Source: Lutraria lutraria | Lineage: Eukaryota > Mollusca > Bivalvia > Venerida > Mactridae | NCBI GenBank assembly: GCA_964023205.1 | Contig: OZ026850.1 | Location: 7,203,770-7,267,769, forward strand | DNA length: 64,000 bases | Direction of reading: 5' to 3' | Shown here: one piece after another, positions 57,901-64,000 of the stretch | Layout: each line of letters starts with the position of its first letter | How positions within the stretch are numbered: the stretch's first letter is position 1 | Translations under genes and position numbers: made by a program | Notes under the pieces: model-generated | Told to the model about the DNA's origin: nothing | The model's database searches: none | What the model saw: the letters and a program-made list of their open reading frames with translations, nothing else

Positions 57901-60456
57901 CCTCACAGCCACCCCCCACCTAACAGACACCTCACAGCCACCCCCACCTAACAGACACCTCACAGCCCCCCGCCCCCCTAACAGACACCTCACAGCCACC
58001 CCCCACCTAACAGACACCTCACAGCCACCCCCCACCTAACAGACACCTCACAGCCACCCCCCACCTAACAGACACCTCACAGCCACCCCCCCACCTAACA
58101 GACACCTCACAGCCACCCCCCACCTAACAGACACCTCACAGCCACCCCCCACCTAACAGACACCTCACAGCCACCCCCACCTAACAGACACCTCACAGCC
58201 AAGGTTACCTCATGACAAACACTACAATTAATACCCTGTGCATTTTACTTTTAAAAAAGTCTCCAGAAAATACAGGATAAATTTCTGAAGAAACTGAATA
58301 CTTACTATTCCCAAGCTTCACTATAACATAAGAAAGTAATTACTTCACTAAATCTGAGTCCATAATATACATTTGTATCTGTGTTTTATGATAATATTTA
58401 AAGCTTTGAATACAAGTATTTGTGTTTGTGTCCATCTAATGATCACATATTCAACATGCCAAGCCCAGGGTGTTGCCCAACACATCATCTCAATGAAGTT
58501 AAAAATACTTATATGCCCACTTATTTCAAAATCCTTCAACTCACACAGAAGGAGTACAGTCCTGAGAGAAGGGGTACCGCAATATGGCATAACCCGTATT
58601 GTGATATATTACAGTGAAGTAATGAAAAACACAATAAAACTAAAGCAAATTTATTGGAAAACTGCCAATGATCAATAATTTGTTATTCTGAGATCCAATC
58701 AAAACCATGACATCTACAGTGTTAACAAGGTTTAATATTTAAGATTTGATCTGTAGACCTAGTTTTTGAACCCAGATGACCCATGTTTGAACTTGGCCCA
58801 TGTATCATAAGACAAAACATTTTGACAATGTTTGGTGAAGATCCAAGTAAAGCTGTGAAATTTAGAGTGTTAACAAAATTTTTCCTAAGATTTTACCTAA
58901 TTTTTTTACCCCAGATGACCAATTATTGAAATTGTCCAAGATATCATGAAGACAAACATTCTGACAACATTTCAAAACATCCAATCAAACCAGTCACTTC
59001 TGGAGTGTTCACAAGGTTTTCCAGGAATTTGCCCAGATGTCCTAGTTTTTTTACCCCAGATGACCCATTTTTGATCTTGTCCAAAAAATATCATTAAAAT
59101 AATTATTTTGACAAAGTTTCATGAAGATCTAATCTAAACAGTGACCTACAGAGTATTCACAAGGTTTTCATTCAATCTGCCCTGACCTAGTTTTTGACCC
59201 CAAATGATCCATTCCTCAAACTCGAAAATCGAACTAAAATTATGGCCCCTATATAGTTTGTTCACATGGTAAAAGTTGACCCCGACTGACACCGGACAAA
59301 GACCGATCACAAAAGTTCATCCTGAGCTCATGTGAGCTAAAATGTTAATAAGAACTTACAGTTGAAGCGCGATAGTCCGAAATGCGATAGTTAGAAAATA
59401 TGGGATAGTTCGAAATTGTTTGTCAGTCCCGGCAAATTTCCTTCTATTTTCAATATAGATTTGTTGCAAAAGTTCGAAATGTGATAGTACAAAAAATGCA
59501 AAAGTTCAAAATGAAATTGAAGTCCCCAGGTATGTTTTTACACTATAATAAGATGCGAAAGTTCGAAGTGACTGTACGCTGTTTTTCACATCTATTCAAT
59601 TCATTTGATACTTAGAAATAATTGATTTTATTTGTCTACCACTTTGACACGTGTCATTGGTCCAAAGAAGTCATTTGGCCATAAAACTGTGAAAATCTAA
59701 ATTATAACAAGCGTTTAAAATTTTGACTACAAAAGACGTGTGTATTTTATAATTGTTTACTGTACCGTAATTATTCATGTAAAGGTCGCACGTATGTATC
59801 AGACGCAGGTCAAACAACTGCGGCAATCCAGGGAAACATTTTCATGTGTAAAACACAAATACATTTTTAGCAAAGACATATGACCAAAGAAATAACGAGA
59901 AAATAAAAAAAAATCTGTGCCATTTCGTTCTAAGTAACCCGGGAAAAGCACAGAACCGTATTGTTTTTTTGATAAACTTTAAGAAAGATTTATTTCCCTT
60001 GTGCGTTTAGCTATCATTTGCAAAGCTTGTCTCCGGTAAACAATTAAATTCAGCTTGTCCCTATTTTGACCGTTTTCAGCCACGGAAAATTCGGTTCGAG
60101 CAGAAACATAATGGAAACGCTTCAATGGCGGGGTCATCTCAATATTATTTTTCTCATAAACAAAAAGATGCGATAGTTCAAAATTTTTGGACGTTCCTGT
60201 GGCATTTCAAACTATCGCGATTCAACTGTACTTTAAGATTTCACAATACAATGAATACAATTTGTTGGCCATAAAAAAATTGGCTATGGTTACCTGATCC
60301 AATGTACATGGTGGTAAGTTGCTAGGATCCTTACAAACACGAAGGGTTCGTCGGAGTTTTGAGTTTGCAAATGGCAATAATGCATCTTCATGCCCATCAA
60401 AAATCTTTTGATCTTGTTCTCGTGTAATTGATTTGGATAATTTCTTTGTCACTTTC
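30921..60456 (-). CDS. Sulf: Extracellular sulfatase (Sulf1/Sulf2-type), 3' half of a split gene, 9 exons
   Basis: Sulfs are secreted or cell-surface endosulfatases that remove 6-O-sulfate from heparan sulfate and so tune Wnt, FGF and BMP signalling (known for the family). I joined nine minus-strand exons: 60456-60294, 57688-57421, 57149-57054, 53253-53093, 52581-52364, 45664-45507, 41972-41830, 37360-37246 and 30985-30921. All junctions are AG/GT and every phase agrees, giving 1387 coding bases and about 462 residues. The order matches the family: a C..C segment closing the sulfatase region, the hydrophilic basic domain, then the Cys-rich C-terminal domain with [31 protein letters not shown] and [14 protein letters not shown], all very close to vertebrate Sulf1/2. 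The sulfatase active site (formylglycine cysteine) is not in the window; those exons must lie beyond 64000. Introns range from 271 bp to 6.7 kb and are packed with repeats. Whether it is the Sulf1 or Sulf2 orthologue cannot be told; invertebrates often have one gene. Confidence 0.93.
31060..31265. repeat. Dispersed SINE-like repeat, Sulf last intron
   Basis: ACTGGGGTTTTATGTCACAC to GTCCCAGTTGGGATAAG resembles a mollusc SINE body. It is flanked by CAGTGAGGGCCAGGATTCAA. No clear A or B box. Call rests on general resemblance. Confidence 0.3.
31350..31938. repeat. 30-bp minisatellite, Sulf last intron
   Basis: About 19 copies of AGTGTACAGTACAATACATC plus TCTATATTGT. GTAC palindromes recur in each unit (TGTACAGTACA). 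Because 30 is divisible by 3, all frames stay open and produce long ORFs on both strands; these are not genes. Confidence 0.95.
31985..32932. repeat. 47-bp minisatellite, Sulf last intron
   Basis: About 20 copies of a 47-bp unit (AGTCATATGTTAATGTTGAA, CCCAGCAGTGAGGGGCTAGT, GACTACT). Some units are 2 bp shorter (GAGGACTAGTGAC). Each unit contains the inverted pair ACTAGTGACTACTAGT at its junction. Confidence 0.95.
33064..33927. mobile_element. GGGCC-hairpin repeat, family 2 (GGGCCCATAACTCTTGAAG core)
   Basis: Left hairpin GGGCCACATTGGCCC with CGCTCACCTGA; about five tandem units of about 150 bp; right end GGACGGACGCCGGACATTC and CTCACCAGATGAATCAGGTGAGCT. Confidence 0.78.
33990..34476. mobile_element. 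Family 3 repeat, partial
   Basis: Two units of the GGGGCCAATTTTGAC...ATCTAAGCTCTAGGC type, ending GACGCACGCACGCACACACA and ACGGACATCACGTGATC. A new left end (AACAAGAGGACCAAGATGGC) begins directly at 34477. Confidence 0.65.
34904..36749. mobile_element. 1.84-kb element with TTAA target duplication, piggyBac-like
   Basis: The body 34908-36745 has inverted ends GGGTGGTCACTTGTGAG / CTCACGAGTGACCACCC and is flanked by TTAA at 34904-34907 and 36746-36749. TTAA duplication is typical of piggyBac (family knowledge). There is no transposase; a complete family 1 repeat (35283-36427) sits inside it. Confidence 0.72.
35283..36427. mobile_element. GGGCC-hairpin repeat, family 1, nested in the TTAA element
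   Basis: Starts AACAAGAAGGCCAAGATGGC and ends TTTGTGACATGTGAGCTAAA; same core units as 27482-28632. Confidence 0.78.
36780..37170. mobile_element. Family 2 repeat, degraded and partial
   Basis: Units with AAGGGCCC...TTTTGCTCG, ATTATTAGGATTGGTGAAGA and TAGAGTGTAAACAAACTAA, ending with GGACGTACGATGTCC. The left hairpin and the right GTGAGCT end are gone. Confidence 0.55.
37246..37360 (-). CDS. Sulf: Sulf exon h (LMELRxCxGxKQCN motif)
   Basis: Acceptor TTTTTTTCAG, donor GGTG|GTAAGG. The exon reads [19 protein letters not shown], then [19 protein letters not shown]. It continues the preceding DDPYQ as in vertebrate Sulfs (DPYQLTN...LMELRSCQGYKQCN). Phase 0 in, phase 1 out. The 20-bp minisatellite begins about 670 bp upstream on the sense strand. 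Confidence 0.96.
38030..39895. repeat. 20-bp minisatellite, Sulf intron between exons g and h
   Basis: About 93 copies of ACACATAGATGCATGSACAG, almost free of mutations except for a binary C/G site (GCATGCACAG versus GCATGGACAG). Since 20 is not divisible by 3, the same peptide series ([17 protein letters not shown]) is open in all three minus-strand frames, giving ORFs of 624-712 codons that are not genes. Upstream (37865-38020) is a family-4-like core unit, so the array may have grown from that element's GACAGACAGA tail. Confidence 0.96.
39939..40930. mobile_element. GGGCC-hairpin repeat, family 2
   Basis: Left end AAAACAAGAGGGCCAAGACG; five to six core units; right end GACGGACGCCAGACATTC and CAATCAGGTGAGCTAATAAA. 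The next copy follows immediately, head to tail. Confidence 0.78.
40931..41782. mobile_element. GGGCC-hairpin repeat, family 2, tandem partner
   Basis: Left end AAACAAGAGGGCCACGATGG; five core units; right end AATCAGGTGAGCTAAAAA at about 41766-41782. It ends only about 45 bp downstream (on the sense strand) of the Sulf exon g donor at 41829. Confidence 0.78.
41830..41972 (-). CDS. Sulf: Sulf exon g (Cys-rich C-terminal core)
   Basis: Acceptor TTATTTGCAG, donor CAA|GTAAGT. The exon encodes [19 protein letters not shown], then [12 protein letters not shown] and YDFNDDPYQ. This matches the vertebrate FCACTSSNNNTYWC...NETHNFLFCEF...DMNTDPYQ block almost residue for residue, with all four cysteines and the N-glycosylation sequon kept. 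It is the single strongest piece of evidence for the Sulf call. Confidence 0.96.
42324..43173. mobile_element. Family 4 repeat, second copy
   Basis: Starts ACAAGATGTGTTTTATAAAC and ends CGATCTATCGATACGGGGGC. Four or five core units. Immediately followed by a family 2 copy. Confidence 0.72.
43174..44200. mobile_element. GGGCC-hairpin repeat, family 2
   Basis: Left end AAACAAGAGGGCCACATTGG; six core units; right end with the perfect hairpin AGCTCACCTGATTCATCAGG plus TGAGCT. Confidence 0.78.
44382..44615. mobile_element. Foldback MITE of about 230 bp
   Basis: Arms ATCGGTTTTCAGTATTTTGT... and its inverted copy ...ACAAAATACTGAAAACCGAT, including GGGAACTGTGCCTCAG / CTGAGGCACGGTTCCC, around an inner AT-rich part. 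Confidence 0.7.
44655..44940. repeat. Dispersed repeat, inverted partner at 51340-51600
   Basis: About 250 bp around TGATAGCAAATCAAAATCGC and AATTGAAACCACACCCATGT matches the opposite strand of 51340-51600 (AACCTGGGCGTGGTTTATG...GCGATTTTGATTGGCTGTCA). Confidence 0.65.
45507..45664 (-). CDS. Sulf: Sulf exon f (C-terminal domain, HWKTPPYW motif)
   Basis: The exon follows a TATTTTTACAG acceptor and ends at ACCA|GTAAGT. After a short acidic region it encodes [20 protein letters not shown], the counterpart of the vertebrate [20 protein letters not shown] block, one of the best conserved stretches in the family. Both cysteines, the His pair and HW are kept. Phases 2 (in) and 1 (out) match the neighbours. 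The 54-bp minisatellite starts about 200 bp upstream on the sense strand. Confidence 0.94.
45868..46745. repeat. 54-bp minisatellite, Sulf intron between exons e and f
   Basis: About 16 copies of a 54-bp unit (CTAAATATACAGATTGATAA, CAGACTAACTTTGAATACAC, TAATTGTCACACCC). 54 is divisible by 3, so both strands carry long repeats of 18 residues (286 and 335 codons). These ORFs are by-products. The minus-strand one runs into Sulf exon f but in the wrong frame. Confidence 0.95.
46790..47760. mobile_element. Family 3 repeat, left end lost, interrupted
   Basis: Three core units (CAGGGAGGTGCCAATTTTGA ... ATCTAAGCTCTAGGCCTAGT). A roughly 150-bp dispersed repeat (47566-47712) interrupts it. The usual right end GTGCTCTGGTGAGCTAAAAA appears at about 48097-48117, after an insertion (about 47790-48065) rich in TTCCCAAT motifs. 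Confidence 0.6.
48268..50578. mobile_element. 2.3-kb pogo/Tigger-like element with TA target duplication
   Basis: The body 48270-50576 starts CAGTAAAACCCCGTTTATTC and ends GGATAATCGAGGTTTTACTG. The TIR type CAGTAAAACC.CG.TTAT.CGAA and the TA flanks (48268-48269, 50577-50578) fit pogo/Tigger elements (family knowledge). Subterminal ATTCGGATAATCC motifs repeat at both ends. No transposase ORF; a family 5 tandem core occupies most of the inside. Confidence 0.8.
49030..50247. repeat. Family 5 repeat: about 160-bp tandem units, nested in the pogo-like element
   Basis: About seven units beginning AACAAAGGGCCATAACTCAG, with CATGCACAACTAGGCTAACT, GATCACTTCTGTGAAGTTTC and TTGTCCGGACAAAATTTGCC. Right end ACGGACCGACCGACCGACC and CATATCTGGGGGTATAAC. 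The later units are more alike than the earlier ones, as in recent local expansion. Confidence 0.8.
50620..51263. mobile_element. GGGCC-hairpin repeat, family 2, left end missing
   Basis: Begins inside the core (GTTTCCATCTCGTAAAACTC); three to four units; right end AGCTCACCTGATGAATCAGG plus TGAGCTAAAAA. Confidence 0.72.
51340..51600. repeat. Dispersed repeat, inverted partner of 44655-44940
   Basis: Reverse-strand match described at the partner. It is followed at 51602-51655 by GGTATCTGGCTTGGATGTCA..., which is also found at 42270-42325. Confidence 0.6.
51690..51795. repeat. Short 22-bp tandem repeat
   Basis: About three copies of CAGGGAGAAGTGAGGCCACT plus TC, with a more diverged AGGGAGAAGTGACTAAGTCT unit just upstream. 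Confidence 0.7.
52080..52262. mobile_element. Terminal fragment of a pogo-like element
   Basis: GGTCGC-rich sequence (GCGGTCGCTTAGCAAC, AGGTGGTCGCATAACTAAG) ending AAGTTTTACTGTA, the typical right terminus. The opposite end is not in sight. Confidence 0.45.
52364..52581 (-). CDS. Sulf: Sulf exon e (acidic linker with CDC motif)
   Basis: The acceptor is CTTCGATTTTCCAG and the donor CCA|GTAAGT is a perfect consensus. The exon starts in phase 0 and ends in phase 2. It begins with a basic stretch ([11 protein letters not shown]), then becomes strongly acidic, including [15 protein letters not shown]. The CDC pair is the equivalent of the vertebrate Sulf ECxC motif after the KNLREVRGHLK segment. 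The acidic linker is specific to this protein. The ORF on the opposite strand at 52334-52612 is only a shadow of this exon. Confidence 0.9.
52795..52985 (-). repeat. tRNA-derived SINE in a Sulf intron
   Basis: On the minus strand the A box TGGTCTAGTAGGTAAAGTCG is followed by a degraded B box (GGCTTCAAGCCC) and a body with TACTGGTTCTCTCCAGGAAT. Related to 12541-12715. It lies in the 511-bp intron between exons d and e, same strand as Sulf. Confidence 0.68.
53093..53253 (-). CDS. Sulf: Sulf exon d (C-terminal domain, amphipathic helix)
   Basis: The exon runs from a TCTTATATCCACAG acceptor to an AAG|GTAGGT donor, phase 1 in and phase 0 out. It encodes [15 protein letters not shown] followed by a charged helix ([19 protein letters not shown]). 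This corresponds to vertebrate Sulf C-x-x-x-PND-x-x-x-C followed by the WKDHK...I...E helix. The two cysteines and a possible N-glycosylation site (NDT) are visible. The exon sits just 3' of the 21-bp array on the sense strand. Confidence 0.92.
53340..57050. repeat. 21-bp minisatellite derived from a splice donor, Sulf intron c-d
   Basis: About 170 copies of a 21-bp unit; on the sense (minus) strand ATTCAATAGGTAAATATGCT plus C and two main variants (TTTAAAT, AGATAAAT). The three types translate as IGKY, IFKY and VDKY within AHSxxKY, giving a 1098-codon minus-strand ORF at 53625-56921 that is out of frame with exon c and not a gene. Marker variants recur at 609 bp (29 units; 54931 and 55540), so blocks have been duplicated. 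The end near 53340-53640 is degenerate. The first units coincide with the exon c donor. Confidence 0.97.
57054..57149 (-). CDS. Sulf: Sulf exon c (furin-site exon of hydrophilic domain)
   Basis: This short exon encodes about 31 residues, including [23 protein letters not shown] before Ser fits the furin consensus RX(K/R)R. Vertebrate Sulfs are cut by furin within this domain (family knowledge) and have a similar TRS motif here. The donor is TCG|GTAAAT. Two acceptors are possible, giving a start at 57149 or 57128; both keep phase 1, so the protein differs by 7 residues only. The donor is also the first unit of the 21-bp minisatellite that fills the next intron. Confidence 0.8.
57421..57688 (-). 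CDS. Sulf: Sulf exon b (start of hydrophilic domain)
   Basis: A strong acceptor (TTTTTTCCTTGTAG) precedes AAATGGGTATG. The exon reads [19 protein letters not shown] in phase 0, aligning with the vertebrate KWQC...KLRIHKC stretch. It continues with a Thr/Ser/Gln-rich part and the [14 protein letters not shown] segment, the counterpart of the CSC motif of the hydrophilic domain. NKT is a possible N-glycosylation site. The donor AAAAG|GTTTAT is weak, but it is the one whose phase (1) joins correctly to the next exon before an in-frame stop. The 3' boundary is therefore less certain than the 5' one. Confidence 0.85.
57771..58200. repeat. C-rich 27-30-bp minisatellite, Sulf intron a-b
   Basis: About 16 copies of ACCTAACAGACACCTCACAG followed by CC and a C-run of variable length. 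The sense (minus) strand is G-rich, with one G-run of five to nine per unit, so both nascent RNA and DNA could form G-quadruplexes. It ends about 80 bp upstream of the exon b acceptor. Confidence 0.94.
58690..59342. mobile_element. GGGCC-hairpin repeat, family 1, left end missing
   Basis: Begins inside the core (GAGATCCAATCAAAACC); four units; right end GACTGACACCGGACAAAGAC and GAGCTCATGTGAGCTAAAA. Directly followed by a pogo-like element. Confidence 0.68.
59357..60230. mobile_element. 0.87-kb pogo/Tigger-like MITE with TA target duplication
   Basis: The body 59359-60228 starts CAGTTGAAGCGCGATAGTCC and ends with its inverted copy (AACTATCGCGATTCAACTG). TIR about 27 bp; TA on each side (59357-59358, 60229-60230). 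Inner subterminal GCGATAGTTCGAAAT motifs repeat. It ends 64 bp downstream of the Sulf exon a donor. No transposase. Confidence 0.85.
60294..60456 (-). CDS. Sulf: Sulf exon a (end of sulfatase region)
   Basis: The exon lies between a TTGTTTTGCAG acceptor and a CAG|GTAACC donor. It enters in phase 2 and leaves in phase 0. It encodes about 54 residues, including [14 protein letters not shown] and [18 protein letters not shown]. This matches the place in Sulf where a basic stretch is followed by a cysteine pair just before the KWxC motif that opens the next exon. It is the most 5' exon I can find; nothing Sulf-like is visible from 60457 to 64000. The Met that opens the surrounding ORF at 60482 lies in the intron and is not a start. 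Confidence 0.88.
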
Positions 60457-61568
60457 CTGCAAAACAACAACAACATAACCAAATGATTTTAACCGCATGC
60501 ACTTGTAACATATTTCAAGTTTCATTGTAATTGCTTAAAGGGCAACGCAACCCTAATTATGAATTAATCTCATTTAAACAGTTATTCATTATTATTCTGA
60601 ACAAATTAAATAATTTGAGTGTTAAAATACGCATATTAAAGATATTTTACAAAAATATCTTAGAAACTGGGATATCTGGAAGTGTACTGGGCGCCGCCAT
60701 TTTACCCATTTACAATCCATTAGCAGGTGCGTGTGACGTCGTATTGCACGAACATGGATATGGCGAATAAGCGAGAGTGAAAGAGAATAGTTGATTATTA
60801 TAGATATCGCATTTAATTGTGAGGAATAAGCTTAGGAAATCACACATTTGTATTATAGAATCACAGCCAACATTTTCTTCCACATTATCAACCAAAACAC
60901 AATTTTCAGTCACAAAATTCTTCAACAGAATCATATCCATTATAGACACTTTGTAAATCCATTTTTATGGTGACATAAACTAAAACTAACAATATTTATG
61001 ATATTTATAAATTGCGTAAAAAATACTGAAGTGAAAACTTAATTATAATAATATTTCATTTAAAAGAATTAAGATCAAACACTGAAGTGCGACAATATTT
61101 ATAATTGGTATTTTCTTACTCCATTTTCATTGTAAATCTATCTATATACAAACATGTAAAAGTTAATTTACAGATTAAAATATCACTGAAGATTATAATA
61201 ATTATTACATCTATACAAAGTGGTGTATGTACGCACAGTTATATTTTTTGTTGAGTTGGGAGTTAAACAGTATTGCACATTTAATTGTGGGTTAATATAG
61301 CATCCTTGGCGTGATTTGCGGGAAAGCACGGAAAATGTGGATATTTTCCATTATTTTCGGGAAAAGTAGAATGATCTACGTAAATTGGCTTGATAATCAT
61401 ATAACAAGCATAAAAGCCAAAAGCATATGTAGTTACTTCTTAAACTTTTGCCTAAATTACCTTTCAGACTCAATCCATAATCACTACACATTTATTTTCC
61501 ACCTTCAGTATGCTCACTTTAAAAATCAAAATCTCCCATACTGGTGAAAATTACGTCACAAGACAACA

Positions 61569-62625
61569 ACAAGAGGGCCATGATGGCCCTGTAAATGCTC
61601 ACCAAGAAAAAAGGTCATTTGGAGACGAACATTGTTAAAATATTTCTACAGGAGTCCAAGTAAAATCAAGTGACCCTAAGGTCAGGGCCAATTTTTACCC
61701 GAGGGCCATAATATGAACAAATTTGGAAGAGGTCTGCTAGACAATACTACATACAAAATATCTTAAGGCCTTGTGGTTTCGGAGATTTTTTAAATTTTCC
61801 TGTATAAGCCTATATAAATCAAGTGACCCCCGGGGCTGGGCCAATTTTGACCCTAGTGCCATAATTTGAAAAAACTTGGTAAAGGTCCACTAGACAATGC
61901 CATATACAAAATATCTAAGCTCTAGGCCTTGTGGTTTAGGAGAAGAAGATTTTTCAAATTTTCCTATATAAAATAAAATAAACCCCAGGGCAGGGCTAAT
62001 TTTGACCCCGGTGCCATAATTTGAACAAACGTGGTAGAGGTCCACTAGACAATGCCACATACAAAATATCTAAGCTCTAGGCCTTGCTGTTTCGGAGAAG
62101 AAGATTTTTTAAATTTTCCTATATAAGTCTATATAAATCAAGTGACCCCCGGGGCGGGGCCAATTTTGACCCTAGGACAAAAATTTGTACAAACTTGGTA
62201 GAGGTCCACTAGGCAATGCTACACACTAAATATCAAAGCTCTATATCCTCTGGTTTCAGAGAAGAAGACTTTTTAAATTTTCCTATGTAAGTCTATATAA
62301 ATCAAGTGAGCCCCGGGGCGGGGCCAATCTTGACCCCTAGCACAATAATTTGAACAAACTTGGTAGAGGAACACTAGACAATGCAACATACCAAATATCT
62401 AAGCTCTAGGTCTAGTGGTTTCAGAGAAGAATTTTTTTTTAATTTCCCTATATACATGTAAGTCTATATAAAATCAAGTGACCCCCCAGGGCAGGGCCAA
62501 TTTTGACCCTAGGGCAATAATTTGAACAAAGTTGGTAGAGGTCCACTAGGCAATGCTACACACCAAATATAAAAGCTCTAGGTAGTCTGGTTTTTGAGTA
62601 GAAGATTTTTGAAGATTTTTTTTAA
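61569..62625. mobile_element. GGGCC-hairpin repeat, family 3, first copy
   Basis: Left end AACAAGAGGGCCATGATGGC, then AAATGCTCACCAAGAAAAAA. Six core units of about 165 bp (GACCCCGGGGCGGGGCCAAT ... TCTAAGCTCTAGGCCTTGTG). Confidence 0.78.
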
Positions 62626-63640
62626 CAAGAGGGCCATGTGGCCCTATAAATGCTCACCAGGAGAAAAGGTCATTTGGAGATTAACATTGTTGAAGTTTTC
62701 TATACGAGTCTAAGTAAGATCAAGTGCCCATCTGGGCCGTTTTTTATCCCATGGCCATTATATGAACAGATTTAAAAGAGGTCCATTAGACAAAGCTAGA
62801 TACCAAATATCTTAGCTCTAGGCCTTGTGGTTTCGGAGAAGATTTTAAAAACATTTCCTATATATAATAGAATAAACCCCAGGGCAGGGCTAATTTTGAC
62901 CCCGGGGCCATAATTTCAACAAACTTGGTAGAGGTCCACTAGACAATGCAACATACAAAATATCTAAGCTCTAGGCCTTGCGGTTTTGGAGAAGATTTTT
63001 TAAATTTTCCTATATAAGTCTATATAAATCAAGTGACCCCCAGGGCGGGGCCAATTTTGACCCTAGGGCAATAATTTGAACAAACTTGGTAGAGGTCCAC
63101 TGGACAATGCTATATGCCAAATATCTTAGCTCTAGGCCGTGTGGTTTCGGAGAAGAAGATTTTTCAAATTTTCCTATATAAAATAGAATAAACCCCAGGG
63201 CAGGGCCAATTTTAACCCCGGGGCCATAATTTGAACAACCTTGGTAGAGGTCCACTAGACAATGCCACATACAAAATATCTAAGCTCTAGGCCTTGCGGT
63301 TTCGGAGAAGAAGATTTTTTAAATTTTCCTATATAAGTCTTACTTTATATAAATCAAGTGACCCCCGGGGCGGGGCCAATTTTGACCCTAGGGCAATAAT
63401 TTGAACAAACTTGGTAGAGGTCCACTGGACAATGCTACACACCAAATATCAAAGCTCTAGGCATTGTAGTTTTTGACAAGAAGATTTTTTAAATTTCCTA
63501 TATAAGTCTATGTAAAATCAAGTTACCCCCGGGGCGGAGCCAATTTTGACCCCAGGGGAATAATTTGAACAAACTTTGTAGAGTTCCATTAGACAATGCT
63601 ACATACCAAATATCTAAGCTCTAGGCCCTGTGGTTTCGGA
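62623..63640. mobile_element. GGGCC-hairpin repeat, family 3, second copy
   Basis: A new left end, AACAAGAGGGCCATGTGGCC, starts exactly where the first copy stops; six further units follow. The right terminus GTGAGCT is missing. Confidence 0.75.
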
Positions 63641-63844
63641 CAAGAAGAATGCAGGAATCATCATAACTTTAATAGTCCTACATGACTAAGTACTTGAAAA
63701 GTCAACATTGCGTTGCCCTTTAAAGAATGTGGAAGTAGTTTGCTCCTCAAACTTGTGATATTTTATGTGGACAGACCGACCAACGGACCACCCAACCAAC
63801 AAAGTGACTCCAATATACTCCCCCTCAAACTTCATTTGCAGGGG

Positions 63845-64000
63845 TATAAAAACTTGGTAGATGTCCACTAGACAATGCTACACACAAAATATCTAAGCTC
63901 TTGTCACTGTAGTTTCTGACAAGAAGATTTTTGAAGATTTTCCTATATAAGCATTTGTAAAATCAAGTTCCCCCAGGGCCGGGCCAATTTAAACATCAGG
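63845..64000. mobile_element. Family 3 core fragment at the window edge
   Basis: One unit (AACTTGGTAGATGTCCACTA ... CCCCAGGGCCGGGCCAATTT), continuing past the window. It is preceded by ACCGACCAACGGACCACCCA and a GGGGTATAAA end like family 5. Confidence 0.6.

Larger units (their letters stand above)
60535..63723. mobile_element. 3.2-kb element with TTAA target duplication and 12-bp TIRs
   Basis: The body 60539-63719 has inverted ends AGGGCAACGCAA / TTGCGTTGCCCT and TTAA at 60535-60538 and 63720-63723. The left kb (60539-61560) is AT-rich with a GC-rich island (GGGCGCCGCCATTTTACCC). The rest is two nested family 3 repeats. No transposase. Confidence 0.68.

Noticed and set aside
58348..58678. 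Overlapping ORFs on both strands (80, 101 and 65 codons)
   Set aside because: No homology recognised, no splice phase that fits Sulf, and they conflict with each other.
60710..60949. 79-codon minus-strand ORF just upstream of Sulf exon a
   Set aside because: Considered as a further Sulf exon, but the sequence does not resemble the sulfatase domain and lies inside the TTAA-flanked element.

Overview
The window looks like nuclear DNA of a marine mollusc, most likely a bivalve. The reasons are AT-rich sequence, genes split by GT-AG introns, very dense short mobile elements, and interspersed families that open with AACAAGAGGGCC...GGCCCT and close with GTGAGCTAAAAA, which I associate with bivalve genomes. 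No bacterial-style gene organisation is present. The species assignment is inference.

Two protein-coding loci are supported. (1) The right half (30921-60456, minus strand) is the 3' half of an extracellular heparan-sulfate 6-O-endosulfatase gene (Sulf1/Sulf2 family). Nine exons with matching splice phases encode about 462 residues: the end of the sulfatase region, the basic hydrophilic domain with a furin-type RSRR site, the conserved cysteine-rich C-terminal domain, and a short polyarginine tail with the stop codon. The exons for the catalytic N-terminus lie beyond the right edge. (2) At 9770-10153 (minus) a 127-codon ORF has the layout of a secreted neuropeptide precursor: signal peptide, acidic spacer, dibasic site, and a terminal ...YGPGK that predicts a Pro-amide. 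This resembles the calcitonin/DH31 family.

Everything else is repeats. Left part (1-30 kb): a 22-bp minisatellite with 132-bp higher-order structure (1-870); a direct segmental duplication (about 885-4720 and 16480-19140) whose copies carry different insertions, so one copy preserves the empty sites of the other; DNA transposons with clear target-site duplications (6752-7909 with 8 bp, 13697-15100 with 9 bp); foldback elements; and a 5'-truncated, frameshifted LINE reverse transcriptase (about 22800-24980) nested in a TIR element that itself split an older repeat.

Right part (31-64 kb): the Sulf introns hold six different tandem arrays (20, 21, about 28, 30, 47 and 54 bp units), two elements with TTAA flanks, two pogo/Tigger-like elements with TA flanks, a tRNA-derived SINE, and many copies of the GGGCC...GGCCC/GTGAGCT repeat families. 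The most notable structure is the 3.7-kb, 21-bp array in the intron at 53254-57053. It starts exactly at the exon's own 5' splice site and appears to be an amplification of that splice donor.
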